From NCBI RefSeq assembly GCF_015223195.1, contig NZ_JADFUA010000001.1, positions 62,001-126,000 on the forward strand: a DNA stretch of 64,000 nt. The letters are read 5' to 3'. Each line of letters opens with the position of its first letter. Position 1 is the first letter of the stretch. The notes under the pieces were generated by a model. That model ran no database searches. It was given only the letters and a program-made list of their open reading frames with translations, and was not told where the DNA came from. Below, piece by piece: positions 1-8,934 of the stretch. The DNA comes from Chitinilyticum piscinae. GTDB lineage: Bacteria; Pseudomonadota; Gammaproteobacteria; Burkholderiales; Chitinibacteraceae. The position numbers and the translations under genes were made by a program.

Positions 1-140
1 CAGCGCATAATGGGTAACGATAATGATCCCTACCATTCAAATCCCTTCCGGCGTAAGCCTACTGTTATTCATCATATCGTTAATTGCTGTTTGCGGGGAT
101 GACAAACCACAAGATGCGACGTGGAAAAAAGACACCGGCA

Positions 141-1178
141 TCACGGCAGCAGCCTGACATGCGCCGGGCGCTGCAACCAGTGTAGCCGTTGCTGCATTCC
201 GCTGGTCAGATAGACATCACCTTGCGCATCCACCAGCAACACGTCACGGATACCAAAGCGCTTGGCAAACCCTGACGCACTACCCACGCCGCCGATGAAC
301 AGCGGCTTGCCGGCTACATCCGAATAGGTTCCCGCCAGGGCACCAGCCGGAACAATCACGGTAGCGGCCATCATGTCCCGGGCCGGCTCACCAGTGCGCG
401 GATCAATCAGATGCGAATAGCGCACCCCGTCACGCTCGAAAAACCGCTGATAATCACCCGAAGTACCGATTGCCTCGCCATCCTGCAAAGCCACGCTCGC
501 CATCGCCCCGGCCTGGCGCGGATGCTGAATGCCCACGGTCCAGTCCTGATCCCCTTTGTGTCCCAGGGCCAACACGTTACCGCCAATATTGATCAGCGCA
601 TTACGTACCCCATTGGCACGCAGATACGTGGCAGCGCGGTCCAGCGCCCAGCCCTTGGCAAAGCCGCCCAGATCGAGCTGCACGGCGGGATTGCCGCTAC
701 GCACCGTCAGGCCATTGATCTCGAGTTGCTCCAGCGATGGCTGGCGCGCCAACAGTGCCCTGAGCTGCCCGGCATCGGGGCGCACCGGCGCAAAGGTATC
801 CTTGTGAAAGCCCCAGACCTCGACCAGCCGGCCAACCGCCGGGTTGAACAACTGGTCGCTGCGGCGGGCCACATCCTGCGCCAGCAGCAGCAGGTCGCGC
901 AATTCGGCATCAACCGTATAGGATTGCCCGGCGGCGATGGCCGCATTCAACCGGGTGATTTCCGAGGGCTGCCAGGCGTGCAGCCTGGCATGCAGACGAT
1001 CCAGATCGCCGAGCACCGCTGCGGCGTGCTTGCTGGCCTCTGCATCAGACAAGCCGTAGATGCTGATCTGCACCCGCGTACCGAACACATAACTTTCCTG
1101 CTGGTACAGCGCCGGCTTGCCGCACCCAGCCAGCAGCAGCAGCGCCAGAATCAGCGCCAGCCATGCACTCAGGCGCAC
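141..1178 (-). CDS. apbE: FAD:protein FMN transferase, ApbE family lipoprotein
   Basis: ApbE enzymes move FMN from FAD onto a threonine of target proteins such as the NqrB/NqrC or RnfG/RnfD subunits, working outside the inner membrane with Mg2+. The 345-residue product begins with a hydrophobic stretch and a lipobox (LLLAGC, Cys about 19), so it is probably a lipoprotein. It carries typical ApbE segments: the [11 protein letters not shown] start, [15 protein letters not shown] near residue 170, the GGN and [11 protein letters not shown] region, and [11 protein letters not shown] near 260. The start is GTG, overlapping the end of gshB by 10 bp, so the two are translationally coupled. It is the last gene of the gshA-SMR-gshB-apbE operon. 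No Nqr or Rnf genes are in the window, so its target is unknown. Confidence 0.92.
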   Translation of the reverse strand: MRLSAWLALILALLLLAGCGKPALYQQESYVFGTRVQISIYGLSDAEASKHAAAVLGDLDRLHARLHAWQPSEITRLNAAIAAGQSYTVDAELRDLLLLAQDVARRSDQLFNPAVGRLVEVWGFHKDTFAPVRPDAGQLRALLARQPSLEQLEINGLTVRSGNPAVQLDLGGFAKGWALDRAATYLRANGVRNALINIGGNVLALGHKGDQDWTVGIQHPRQAGAMASVALQDGEAIGTSGDYQRFFERDGVRYSHLIDPRTGEPARDMMAATVIVPAGALAGTYSDVAGKPLFIGGVGSASGFAKRFGIRDVLLVDAQGDVYLTSGMQQRLHWLQRPAHVRLLP

Positions 1179-2116
1179 CGGCGTTCCAGCGCGTCGATAA
1201 AGAGGCCGGCGACATTGATGCCGGATTGCGCGGTGATTTCCTGGAAACAGGTTGGACTGGTCACATTCACTTCGGTCAGGTGCTCACCGATGATGTCGAG
1301 CCCGACCAGAAGCAGCCCCTGCGCAGCCAGCTGCGGGCCGAGCGCTTCGGCAATTTCCCGGTCCCGGGCACTCAAGGGGCGCGCGACGCCCGATCCGCCC
1401 GCGGCCAGATTGCCGCGCGTTTCACCCTGCTGCGGGATGCGCGCCAGACACCAGTCGACCGGCTTGCCGTCAATCAGCAGCACGCGCTTGTCGCCGTCAA
1501 TGATCGCCGGCAGATAGCGCTGCGCCATGATGGTACGGCGGCCATTGTCGGATAGGGTCTCAAGTATGCTGCCCAGATTCGGATCCGTCGGGGTGATGCG
1601 GAAGATACCCATTCCCCCCATGCCATCGAGCGGCTTGACGATCACATCGCCCTGCTCGCGCACGAAATCGCGCAGTTGCACCATATCCTGGCTGACCAGT
1701 GTGGGCGCGATGAATTCGGCAAAACGCAGGATGGCGAGCTTTTCGTTGAAATCCCGCAGCGCCCGGCCGCTGTTGAAGACCTTCGCCCCCTGCATCTCGG
1801 CCAGGGTGAACAGCTGCGTCGCGTAGTAATACTGCTGATCGAACGGCGGATCGGTACGCATGATTACCGCATCAAAATCGCGCAGTGCCTGCGCCTGCCC
1901 CTCTGCCGAGGCGAACCAGTGCTTGTATTCCTGGGTCGCGGTCAGAGTCAGCGCATGAGCCTGCGCCAGGACCACGCCATCGCGTACCGAGAGTTCGTGC
2001 GCCTCGCAGGTGAACAGCGCATGCCCGCGCGCAGCAGCTTCGCGCAGCATCGCATAGGTCGAATCCTTGTGAATCTTGAAACCGGCCAGCGGATCAGCCA
2101 CCACCAGAATACGCAT
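1169..2116 (-). CDS. gshB: Glutathione synthetase
   Basis: This ATP-grasp ligase joins gamma-glutamylcysteine to glycine, the second step of glutathione synthesis, in the cytosol. The protein opens [19 protein letters not shown], the usual GshB N-terminus, and has the family landmarks [21 protein letters not shown] (ATP-grasp), the basic [10 protein letters not shown] segment and a C-terminal EVNVTSPT. At 315 residues it has the normal length. An ATG two codons further upstream (2122) is possible, but the AAGGAG ribosome site at about 2125-2130 sits at better distance from 2116. It follows the SMR gene by 13 bp and overlaps apbE. Having gshA and gshB in one operon means glutathione synthesis is co-transcribed. 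Confidence 0.95.
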   Translation of the reverse strand: MRILVVADPLAGFKIHKDSTYAMLREAAARGHALFTCEAHELSVRDGVVLAQAHALTLTATQEYKHWFASAEGQAQALRDFDAVIMRTDPPFDQQYYYATQLFTLAEMQGAKVFNSGRALRDFNEKLAILRFAEFIAPTLVSQDMVQLRDFVREQGDVIVKPLDGMGGMGIFRITPTDPNLGSILETLSDNGRRTIMAQRYLPAIIDGDKRVLLIDGKPVDWCLARIPQQGETRGNLAAGGSGVARPLSARDREIAEALGPQLAAQGLLLVGLDIIGEHLTEVNVTSPTCFQEITAQSGINVAGLFIDALERRCA

Positions 2117-2129
2117 CGTCATTGCTCCT

Positions 2130-2462
2130 TTATCCGGAGATTTTCAGCAGCACCACGCCGGCGAGAATCAGAAAAGCCCCCAGCAGGCGCCCAACCGTCG
2201 CGGCATCGCCAAAACACAGCACGCCAATCGCAAACGTGCCGGCAGCCCCAATCCCCGTCCACACCGCATAGGCTGTACCGATCGGAATACTGCGCTGCGC
2301 CAGCCACAGCAGCCAGCCGCTCAGCGCCATGCACAGCAGCGCAACCGCAATCCATAGCCAGCGCTGGCCGGTGGTTTGCGAAAGCTTGAAACCCAGCGGC
2401 CAGCCGATTTCAAACACACTGGCCGCCAGCAGACACAGCCAGGCGCCCAGCCCGCCACTCAC
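2130..2462 (-). CDS. SMR family exporter (SugE/Gdx-like)
   Basis: Small multidrug resistance proteins are four-helix proton-coupled antiporters of the inner membrane; the SugE/Gdx branch exports guanidinium and related cations. This 110-residue protein has the membrane-embedded glutamate of helix 1 ([10 protein letters not shown], Glu18) and the signature [17 protein letters not shown], which fits the SugE/Gdx branch better than EmrE. I chose the GTG at 2462 because it gives normal SMR length and overlaps the gshA stop (GTGA), so the gene is coupled to gshA. A longer reading frame to 2570 would only add the shadow of gshA. Its position between gshA and gshB is unusual. Substrate is inferred from the motif only. 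Confidence 0.85.
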   Translation of the reverse strand: MSGGLGAWLCLLAASVFEIGWPLGFKLSQTTGQRWLWIAVALLCMALSGWLLWLAQRSIPIGTAYAVWTGIGAAGTFAIGVLCFGDAATVGRLLGAFLILAGVVLLKISG

Positions 2463-3736
2463 ACCACTTCGCCTTCTTCCAGCTCCAGCGAGCCAGCCAG
2501 CAAGGCCAGCCGCGCCACCACACCGTAGGCATAGAAGCGGTTGGCCTCGCAATCGGGCGAACCGTCGCAATCAGGGGTCGATAGCGAGGTGGCAAATGCC
2601 AGCGGCTCGAAATGCATCCCCGGCGCATTCAGGTTTTCGTCGATGCCGCGACCGGTATGCACCCGGTAAAAGCCACCAATCACGAAACGGTCGAGCATGT
2701 AGACCACCGGCTCGGCCACGCCTTCGTCGATGGTTTCAAAGGTCGGCACGCCTTCCTGCACGATCACATCGTGCACGGTCACGCCTTCCTTGATCACCGA
2801 CATCTTGTTGCGCTGCTTGCGGTTGAGCCCCACCAGCTCGGCACCGGACTTCACGCTCATGATGCCCATGCCGTAGGTGCCGGCATTGGCCTTGACGATG
2901 ACAAACGGCGCTTGGTCGATGCCGTGCTCGGCATATTTGGCGCGGATCTTGTCAATCATTGCATCCACGGTTGCGGCGAGTTTTTCTTCGCCTTCGCGGG
3001 CATGAAAGTCCAGCCCGTCGACGTGCTCGAAGTAAGGATTGATCACCCAAGGATCGATGCCGATGAGCTCGGCAAATTCGGCCACCACGCGGTCGTAGGC
3101 AGCGAAGTGCGTCGTCTTGCGGCGCACGGCCCAGCCGGCATGCAAGGGCGGCAGCAGGGTCTGCTCGATGCCCTGCAGGATATCGGGAATGCCCGCCGAG
3201 AGATCGTTGTTCAGCAAGACGACACAGGGCGAGAAGCCGGCAACACCGACACGATTGCCCTCGCGCACCACCGGCTCCAGCAGCAGCTTGCCGCCATCGG
3301 GCAACTCCAACTCGGTCGCCGCAGTGATTTCCGGATTGAGCGAACCAACGCGCACGACCATGCCGGCCTGTCGCAGGATCTTGGCCAGCGCGGCGACATT
3401 CTGCAGATAGAACAGATTGCGCGTGTGGTTTTCCGGAATCAGCAGAATGCGGCGCGCATCCGGACAGTAGCCCTCCAGCGCCATCATCGCGGCCTGCACC
3501 GCCAGCGGATGAAAATCGGGATTCAGATTGTTGAAGCCGCCGGGAAACAGATTCATGTCGACCGGAGCGAGCTTGTAGCCGGCATTGCGCAGGTCAACCG
3601 AGCCGTAGAAGGGCGGCGTGTGCTCCTGCCACTGATTGCGGAACCAGTGCTCGATTTCCGGCTGGGCGGCAAGAATCTTGCGCTCCAGCTCCAGCAGCGG
3701 CCCGGTCAGGGCCGTGGTAAGGTGCGGTACGCTCAT
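2459..3736 (-). CDS. gshA: Glutamate-cysteine ligase (proteobacterial GshA of the Acidithiobacillus type)
   Basis: This enzyme catalyses the first and rate-limiting step of glutathione synthesis, ATP-dependent coupling of glutamate and cysteine. The 425-residue sequence belongs to the separate GshA family typified by Acidithiobacillus and common in betaproteobacteria, not the E. coli family: note GSVDLRNAGYKLAPVDMNLFPGGFNN near residues 45-70, FVIVKANAGTYGMGIMSV near 275-295 and FYRVHTGRG near 355. A GGAG ribosome site lies five bases before the ATG. It heads a four-gene operon and is divergent from a LysR regulator 171 bp away, which may control it. Confidence 0.95.
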   Translation of the reverse strand: MSVPHLTTALTGPLLELERKILAAQPEIEHWFRNQWQEHTPPFYGSVDLRNAGYKLAPVDMNLFPGGFNNLNPDFHPLAVQAAMMALEGYCPDARRILLIPENHTRNLFYLQNVAALAKILRQAGMVVRVGSLNPEITAATELELPDGGKLLLEPVVREGNRVGVAGFSPCVVLLNNDLSAGIPDILQGIEQTLLPPLHAGWAVRRKTTHFAAYDRVVAEFAELIGIDPWVINPYFEHVDGLDFHAREGEEKLAATVDAMIDKIRAKYAEHGIDQAPFVIVKANAGTYGMGIMSVKSGAELVGLNRKQRNKMSVIKEGVTVHDVIVQEGVPTFETIDEGVAEPVVYMLDRFVIGGFYRVHTGRGIDENLNAPGMHFEPLAFATSLSTPDCDGSPDCEANRFYAYGVVARLALLAGSLELEEGEVV

Positions 3737-3762
3737 GGCGTCTCCGGATAGGCTTGGGAATC

Positions 3763-3859
3763 CTGCCTAGATGGAGGCAGGCACGGCGAATTCAAGGCTG
3801 GCTTGCAGACAAATACAAATCGGCGTCAGTGATTGGCAGCCACCCCTAGACTGCCTAGA
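3763..3859. promoter_or_regulatory. Divergent gshA/LysR control region with 9-bp direct repeats
   Basis: The 171-bp gap between gshA and the LysR gene holds CTGCCTAGA at 3763-3771 and again at 3851-3859. The first copy sits inside a short hairpin (CCTGCC...GGCAGG). Repeats in a divergent LysR promoter are candidate regulator sites, but these do not form a clear T-N11-A box. Weak support. Confidence 0.25.
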
Positions 3860-3907
3860 ATATCGGTAAATTTGAATACGCTCTTCGATTCTAGCGGAAA
3901 AGCCGAT

Positions 3908-4834
3908 ATGAAATACACGCTGCGCCAACTGCAGGTCTTTGTTGCCGTCGCCCGCCACAGCAGCGTCTCGCGCGCGGCCGAGGAGCTGGGCCTGTCGCAA
4001 TCGGCGACCAGCACCGCGCTGGGCGAGCTGGAAAAACAGTACCAGTGCCAGCTGTTCGACCGCGTCGGCAAGGCGCTGCGCCTGAACGAACTCGGCCTGC
4101 AACTACTGCCCCGCGCCAGTGCGCTGCTTGACCAGGCGGGCGAAATCGAAGGACTGCTGGCCGGCCAGACCGATTGTGGCACGCTCAGCATCGGCGCCAC
4201 GCTGACCATCGGTAATTACTTAGCCACACTGCTGATCGGCAATTACATGCAGCAGCACGCCAATAGCCGCGTGCAACTGGCGGTGCACAACACCGCCACC
4301 ATCATCCAGCAAGTCGCGCGCTTCGAGCTTGACCTGGGCCTCATTGAAGGCGATTGCCAGCATCCCGACCTGGAGGTCCACCCGTGGATCAACGACCAGC
4401 TGGTGGTGTTCTGCGGCCCGCAGCACCCGCTGGCCGCGAAAGGCAAAGCCAGCATTGAAGAACTGCTGCGCGAAGCGTGGATCCTGCGCGAACAGGGCTC
4501 GGGCACCCGCGACACCTTCGCCCAGGCAATGCGCCATCACCTGTCGCAACTGAATATCCGGCTCGAGCTGGAACATACCGAAGCCATCAAGCGGGCGGTG
4601 GAATCAGGGCTGGGCATCGGCTGCATCTCGCAACTGGCACTGCGCGAAGCCTTCCGCCGCGGCAGCCTGGTAGCGCTGGCCACACCGGAGCTGGATCTCT
4701 CCCGCCAGTTTCACTTCCTGTGGCACAAGCAGAAATTCCAGACCGCCGGAATGCGCGCCTTTCTGGAAGAATGCCGCACCTTCACGGGTGCGGCACGCAG
4801 CAGTGATGAACTGTCGCTACCCTACATACCCTGA
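3908..4834 (+). CDS. LysR family transcriptional regulator
   Basis: A 308-residue LysR-type regulator: an N-terminal winged helix-turn-helix (LRQLQVFVAVARHSSVSRAA followed by LGLSQSATSTALGELE) and a C-terminal co-inducer domain with ILREQGSGTRDTF near residue 197 and AVESGLGIGCIS near 235. The ATG at 3908 starts exactly where the family begins; a longer frame from 3833 would add 25 unconserved residues. GGAAAAG lies just upstream. The effector cannot be read from sequence; the closest general resemblance is to YeiE/CbbR-like members. Being divergent from the glutathione operon, it is a candidate regulator of gshA and of itself. Confidence 0.93.
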   Translation: MKYTLRQLQVFVAVARHSSVSRAAEELGLSQSATSTALGELEKQYQCQLFDRVGKALRLNELGLQLLPRASALLDQAGEIEGLLAGQTDCGTLSIGATLTIGNYLATLLIGNYMQQHANSRVQLAVHNTATIIQQVARFELDLGLIEGDCQHPDLEVHPWINDQLVVFCGPQHPLAAKGKASIEELLREAWILREQGSGTRDTFAQAMRHHLSQLNIRLELEHTEAIKRAVESGLGIGCISQLALREAFRRGSLVALATPELDLSRQFHFLWHKQKFQTAGMRAFLEECRTFTGAARSSDELSLPYIP

Positions 4835-4858
4835 CAGATATATTGGCGCACCCAGGAT

Positions 4859-5836
4859 CTAGAAAGAAGAACCGGCGTATACCCCGCCAAGCCTGCGTAC
4901 CGGCAAGGCCAGCCAGCGCAACTGCACCGTGTCACCAACGCGTTGATGGCATTCCAGATGCGGGCGCTGGCAATCCAGCGTGTAGGCACTACCCTCCAGC
5001 CAGTCTTCATACAGCCACTGGAACCACACCGGCATGCCCTGCGCCTCGACCAGCGCGTACAGCCCGCCGGGCAGGCTGCGTGTGACCAGGGTGGACGGCA
5101 CCGCAGCCGGAGCAGGAACGGCCAGCTCGAACACGAACTGCGCCGGGCCGACCAGACCGAAATCGTCCTGCATCACCCCGTAACAACAACCGCCATCCGG
5201 CAGCAAATCCGCCGCCGCAAGTTCACCGGCGTAACGGCTGACCTGTGTTGCCAGTCCATCGGTACCAACACCATGCCAGCGCCGGTAAACCACTTGTTGC
5301 GCAGGCAGCGTGCGCAGCTGCACGCGTCCGGCCAGCCCGTCACGCCCGTGCGGCGCCGGCTCGGGAACCGGCGTCGAACCGTCTCGGGCGATACCCAGCA
5401 CCTGATCCATATAGCGCCGCCAGCCACCGCGCCGCCATTCGCGCGCCGGCATGCCGAACTGGCGGCGAAACGCCTTGGCGAAAGCGGCATCCGACGAAAA
5501 ACCGCAATCCCGGGCAATCACATGAATCGGGGTATCCGTATCGTGGCGCACCCGCTGGGCGGCGCGCAGCATGCGCCGCAGGCGGATGTGCTCAAAGGGC
5601 GGCTCGCCGGTCGCCGCATGGAAAACCCGGTCGAAATGGCACGGCGAAAAACAGGCCAGACTGGCCAGCTCTTCCAGCTGCAAGGGCGCATCCAGGCGCG
5701 CCTCGATGTAATCCATCACCCGCTGGATGCGGCGTCCGCGCGAGTCTGCCACATCCAGCAGCGCGCTTTCACGCGGGCGGGCAGAGTGCAGGACAGGCTG
5801 CTGCCAATCCTGGCGGAGCACAGCGGCAAGGTGCAT
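4859..5836 (-). CDS. AraC family regulator with GyrI-like effector domain
   Basis: A 325-residue two-domain regulator. Residues about 35-140 contain two AraC helix-turn-helix units (LEELASLACFSPCHFDRVFH and the second around ARDCGFSSDAAFAKAFRRQFG). The rest (about 165-320) is a GyrI/SbmC-like ligand-binding domain, recognisable from QVVYRRWHGVG and CYGVMQDD. Proteins of this layout often sense small hydrophobic or cationic compounds and control exporters or stress genes, but the ligand here is unknown. It is convergent with the LysR gene before it and divergent from the response regulator after it, across a 235-bp gap. Confidence 0.9.
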   Translation of the reverse strand: MHLAAVLRQDWQQPVLHSARPRESALLDVADSRGRRIQRVMDYIEARLDAPLQLEELASLACFSPCHFDRVFHAATGEPPFEHIRLRRMLRAAQRVRHDTDTPIHVIARDCGFSSDAAFAKAFRRQFGMPAREWRRGGWRRYMDQVLGIARDGSTPVPEPAPHGRDGLAGRVQLRTLPAQQVVYRRWHGVGTDGLATQVSRYAGELAAADLLPDGGCCYGVMQDDFGLVGPAQFVFELAVPAPAAVPSTLVTRSLPGGLYALVEAQGMPVWFQWLYEDWLEGSAYTLDCQRPHLECHQRVGDTVQLRWLALPVRRLGGVYAGSSF

Positions 5837-6071
5837 GGGCGGCTAATCCGGTAAAAATTCCCGCACATTATGCGGCACAAGCAAAGCGGGGAACTTGTCC
5901 GGATTTGCGCATCCGCCGGCAGGCACAGCCCAGAATCTGCGCGGATGGGGCTCCTGGCCGCACAATCCGCAGCGCCGCAGCGGCTGCGGTCTTGCACTTG
6001 GCCTCAGGCTGCGGCAAGCTGTCGGGATTGTGGCCATTGCGGCCCGATTCCACGCCCCAGGTATACCCGAC

Positions 6072-6794
6072 ATGACCCGCATCCTGTTTGTCGAAGACGA
6101 TCCCGAACTCGCCGAGCTAATCAGCAATTTCCTGCGCTCCTTCGAATTCAGTGTCGAAGTCCACTCCGACGGCAGCCGGCTGATCGACACCGTCCGCGAG
6201 AATCCGCCCGAACTGCTACTGCTGGACATCATGCTGCCCGGCAAGGATGGCCTGACCCTGTGCCGCGAGCTGCGCGAATTCTGGCCAGGCCCCATCGTAC
6301 TGCTGACCTCGCTCAACAGCGACATGAACCAGATTCTGGGGTTTGAGATCGGCGCAACCGACTACGTGGTCAAGACCACACCACCGTCGGTTCTGCTGGC
6401 CCGCATCCGCGCCCACCTGCGCAGTGCCGGCACCCAGCCGGCCCAAGCAGGCAGCCCGGCGGCACCGCAGGAACGCTCGACACTGAATTTCGGCAAGCTG
6501 CAAATCGACGCCCGCAACCGTACCGCCAACTATCACGGCCAGCCGCTCGGCCTGTCGACCGGCGACTTCGACCTGCTGTGGGAACTGGCCAGCCATGCCG
6601 GCGACATCCTCTCGCGCGATCACCTGCTCAAGCAGCTGCGTGGCATTGAATACGACGGGCTGGATCGCAGCATCGACGTAGCCGTTTCCCGCCTGCGCAA
6701 AAAGCTCGACGACGATCCGAATGAACCGCGCAAGATCAAGACGATCCGCCACAAGGGGTATCTCTTTGCCACTGACGTGTGGTGGCAAGAGTAA
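6072..6794 (+). CDS. Two-component response regulator, OmpR/RstA-like
   Basis: A 240-residue OmpR-family regulator. The receiver domain has the acidic pair at 9-10, phospho-acceptor Asp52 in LLLLDIMLPGKDG, Thr79 in VLLTS and Lys101; the C-terminal winged helix ends with RLRKKLDDDPNEPRKIKTIRHKG. The start is ATG 6072 (MTRILFVEDD); a frame running back to 5895 has no family match. The partner kinase lies 78 bp downstream, but a strong hairpin with a T-run lies between them. RstA assignment rests on the kinase, on overall likeness and on the RstA-box-like site upstream of the Asr-like gene, so it is likely but not proven. Confidence 0.93.
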   Translation: MTRILFVEDDPELAELISNFLRSFEFSVEVHSDGSRLIDTVRENPPELLLLDIMLPGKDGLTLCRELREFWPGPIVLLTSLNSDMNQILGFEIGATDYVVKTTPPSVLLARIRAHLRSAGTQPAQAGSPAAPQERSTLNFGKLQIDARNRTANYHGQPLGLSTGDFDLLWELASHAGDILSRDHLLKQLRGIEYDGLDRSIDVAVSRLRKKLDDDPNEPRKIKTIRHKGYLFATDVWWQE

Positions 6795-6823
6795 GCGCAT
6801 ACCCAGCAGTGTATCAACCCAGA

Positions 6824-6851
6824 ACGGGGAGCCAGCCAGCTCCCCGTTTTT
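6824..6851 (+). terminator. Intrinsic terminator or attenuator between regulator and kinase genes
   Basis: A perfect 9-bp stem (ACGGGGAGC/GCTCCCCGT) with a 6-base loop is followed by a run of five T. It stands in the 78-bp gap between the response regulator and its kinase, so part of the transcripts should stop before the kinase gene. Confidence 0.75.
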
Positions 6852-6872
6852 GCAACCGCCCGGAATCACGCC

Positions 6873-8174
6873 ATGCGCCAGCTCTTTCTGCGCTTCTACC
6901 TCACCGTCGTCGTCTGCTTCCTGATCTCGGCCACACTGATCGGCGGTGCCTACAAGCATCTGATCGACCGCACCAATCAGCGCTACCTGATCGACATCTT
7001 CAAGACCACGGTCACCATCATCGAGGAAGAGCTGGGCGATCTGCCCCGCTCGATCTGGCATGACGAAGCCGCCCGTCTGCGCGGCAAGCTGCCAGTCCCC
7101 GTCCAGATCGAAAGCGTGGACGCTTACCAGCTCTCGCCGGACAACAAGGCGACCCTGCTCAACGGCGGCATCATTCTGCTGTCGGACAAGGAACTGTATC
7201 TGCATCGCATTCACCAGACCGAGCTGATGGTCGTACTCGGCCCCATTCCCTATCTGTCACGACTGGAAGGCATGTCGTGGATCGACTGGCTGGCCATGGC
7301 ACTGATGTGTGCAGCACTGGGCATCCCGACCTGGCTGTGGATGCGGCCATTCTGGCGTGACGTGCTGCAGCTGATCAAGCAAAGCCGGCGCCTGGGCAAT
7401 GGCGATTTCACTTCGCGCGTCGAACTGGCTGACAGCTCGGCACTGGCACCGCTCGGCGTCACCTTCAACCGCATGGCCAATGACATCCAGACCCTCACCG
7501 CCTCTCGCCGCGCCATGCTGGATGCCGTGTCGCATGACTTGCGCACTCCGCTGACCCGCATCCGCTACCGGCTGGAAGCACTGAAAGCCGGCGCCAGTGT
7601 CGACGGCCAGATCGCCGCCGTCGAACGCGACCTCGGGCAGATCGATCAGCTGCTCGAAGAGTGGCTGACCATGTCCACACTGGATCGCGCCCAGCTGCGT
7701 TTGAATCTCGAGCTCAAGGATATCGCCGCGCTACTCGAACTGATTTGTAACGAGAGCGCACAACAGAATGCCGCTCCGGCCTTCAGCAATGCCACGCCGT
7801 TTGCTTCCGCCTTCATGGAATACGACAGCTACTACCTTGGCCGGGCGGTCACCAACCTGCTGTCGAACGCCCACCGTTACGGCGGCGACACGGTGCAACT
7901 GACCCTGGCCTGGGGCGAGGGCGTCGCACAAATCCACGTTGACGATAACGGTCCCGGCATCCCCGACCATGCCCGCGAACGTCTGCTGCAACCCTTTGAA
8001 CGCATGGAAAACAGTCGCAACCTGGCCACCGGCGGTTTCGGACTGGGGCTCTCCATCGTGGCCATGATCATGCGCGGCCATAATGGTGAAATCCGCATCG
8101 AAACGTCACCGCTGGGCGGGGCACGCATCACGCTGGCCTGGCCCACTCCGCTGGTCGATGGCGGACAGCTGTAA
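6873..8174 (+). CDS. Sensor histidine kinase, RstB-like
   Basis: A 433-residue membrane kinase. TM1 is about residues 7-27, a periplasmic segment of about 105 residues follows, TM2 is about 136-156, then a HAMP linker. The H-box is AVSHDLRTPLTRIRYR with phosphorylated His221; the ATPase core has the N-box NLLSNAHRYGG, VDDNGPGIP and the glycine loop GGFGLGLSIV. It should phosphorylate the regulator encoded just upstream. The short periplasmic domain and H-box are in keeping with the RstB group, which in E. coli responds to acid and low Mg2+. The signal sensed here is not visible in the sequence. Confidence 0.93.
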   Translation: MRQLFLRFYLTVVVCFLISATLIGGAYKHLIDRTNQRYLIDIFKTTVTIIEEELGDLPRSIWHDEAARLRGKLPVPVQIESVDAYQLSPDNKATLLNGGIILLSDKELYLHRIHQTELMVVLGPIPYLSRLEGMSWIDWLAMALMCAALGIPTWLWMRPFWRDVLQLIKQSRRLGNGDFTSRVELADSSALAPLGVTFNRMANDIQTLTASRRAMLDAVSHDLRTPLTRIRYRLEALKAGASVDGQIAAVERDLGQIDQLLEEWLTMSTLDRAQLRLNLELKDIAALLELICNESAQQNAAPAFSNATPFASAFMEYDSYYLGRAVTNLLSNAHRYGGDTVQLTLAWGEGVAQIHVDDNGPGIPDHARERLLQPFERMENSRNLATGGFGLGLSIVAMIMRGHNGEIRIETSPLGGARITLAWPTPLVDGGQL

Positions 8175-8214
8175 TCCGATTACATTAACCCGCGTTAACA
8201 AACGGTTGTAAAAC

Positions 8215-8228
8215 TACATTCAGTTACA
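8215..8228 (+). promoter_or_regulatory. RstA-box-like sequence upstream of the Asr-like gene
   Basis: TACATTCAGTTACA matches the E. coli RstA consensus TACATnTnGTTACA at every fixed position except one (C for T at position 7). It lies 90 bp before the start of the Asr-like gene and directly after the RstB-like kinase gene. The consensus is recalled from E. coli work; binding here is inferred. Confidence 0.55.
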
Positions 8229-8317
8229 GCGTGCTACCAAGCCAGCCAACACGAATAACAGCGAATGCCCATAATCCGCTCCACACAAAATTCATCCCGT
8301 TTGTTTGGAGAAAAAAG

Positions 8318-8905
8318 ATGACCAAGCTGCTGTCCGCTCTCGTTGCCGCCCTGTTTGTATCCGTTGCCGCTCACGCTGGCGACGCCTCCGCTGTAAAGAC
8401 TGAAAAGCACGCCAAGAAGGCTTCCGTAGCTTCCAAGGCTTCCGCTGCTCAGAAGGCTCAAGCCAAGAAGGCTTCCGCTGCTTCCGTAGCTTCCAAGGCC
8501 TCCGCTGCTCAGAAGGCTCAAGCCAAGAAGGCTTCCGCTGCTTCCGTAGCTTCCAAGGCTTCCGCTGCTTCCGTAGCTTCCAAGGCTTCCGCCGCTCAGA
8601 AGGCTCAAGCCAAGAAGGCTTCCGCTGCTTCCGTAGCTTCCAAGGCTTCCGCCGCTCAGAAGGCTCAAGCCAAGAAGGCTTCCGCTGCTTCCTCCGTAGC
8701 TTCCAAGGCTTCCGCTGCTCAGAAGGCTCAAGCCAAGAAGGCTTCCGCTGCTTCCGTAGCTTCCAAGGCTTCCGCTGCTCAGAAGGCTCAAGCCAAGAAG
8801 GCTTCCGCTGCTTCCGTAGCTTCCAAGGCTTCCGCTGCTCAGAAGGCTCAAGCCAAGAAGGCTTCCGCTGCTTCCGTAGCATCCAAGGCTTCTGCTGCCA
8901 AGTAA
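8318..8905 (+). CDS. Asr-like exported Lys/Ala/Ser repeat protein
   Basis: A 195-residue secreted protein with a clear signal peptide (MTKLLSALVAALFVSVAAHA, cleavage about residue 20). The mature part is almost only Lys, Ala, Ser, Val and Gln, in copies of a 20-residue unit containing AAQKAQAKKASAASVASKAS. E. coli acid-shock protein Asr has the same design: signal peptide and highly basic AQKAQA-KK repeats, and it is controlled by RstA/RstB. Here the gene lies 143 bp behind an RstA/RstB-like pair with an RstA-like box before it. ATG 8318 has GGAG eight bases upstream; a frame starting at 8231 lacks a signal peptide. It probably buffers or coats the periplasm in acid. A histone-H1-like protein is the alternative, but the signal peptide argues against it. 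Confidence 0.75.
   Translation: MTKLLSALVAALFVSVAAHAGDASAVKTEKHAKKASVASKASAAQKAQAKKASAASVASKASAAQKAQAKKASAASVASKASAASVASKASAAQKAQAKKASAASVASKASAAQKAQAKKASAASSVASKASAAQKAQAKKASAASVASKASAAQKAQAKKASAASVASKASAAQKAQAKKASAASVASKASAAK
8400..8890 (+). repeat. 60-bp tandem repeats inside the Asr-like gene
   Basis: About seven copies of a 60-bp unit, the last three (from about 8710) nearly identical base for base. One unit near 8550 carries an extra 24-bp partial copy and one near 8692 an extra serine codon. Frame is kept throughout. Confidence 0.9.
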
Positions 8906-8934
8906 TTCCGTATTCCGGATTACGCGGTATCATC

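Noticed and set aside
19-27. GATAATGAT, a perfect Fur half-site at the left edge
   Set aside because: The other half is poor (CCCTACCATT) and the gene it would control lies outside the window, so it cannot be judged.
411-1517. Open frame of 368 codons on the plus strand
   Set aside because: It is the antisense shadow of apbE and gshB, with unlikely composition (many Arg, Gln, His) and no motifs.
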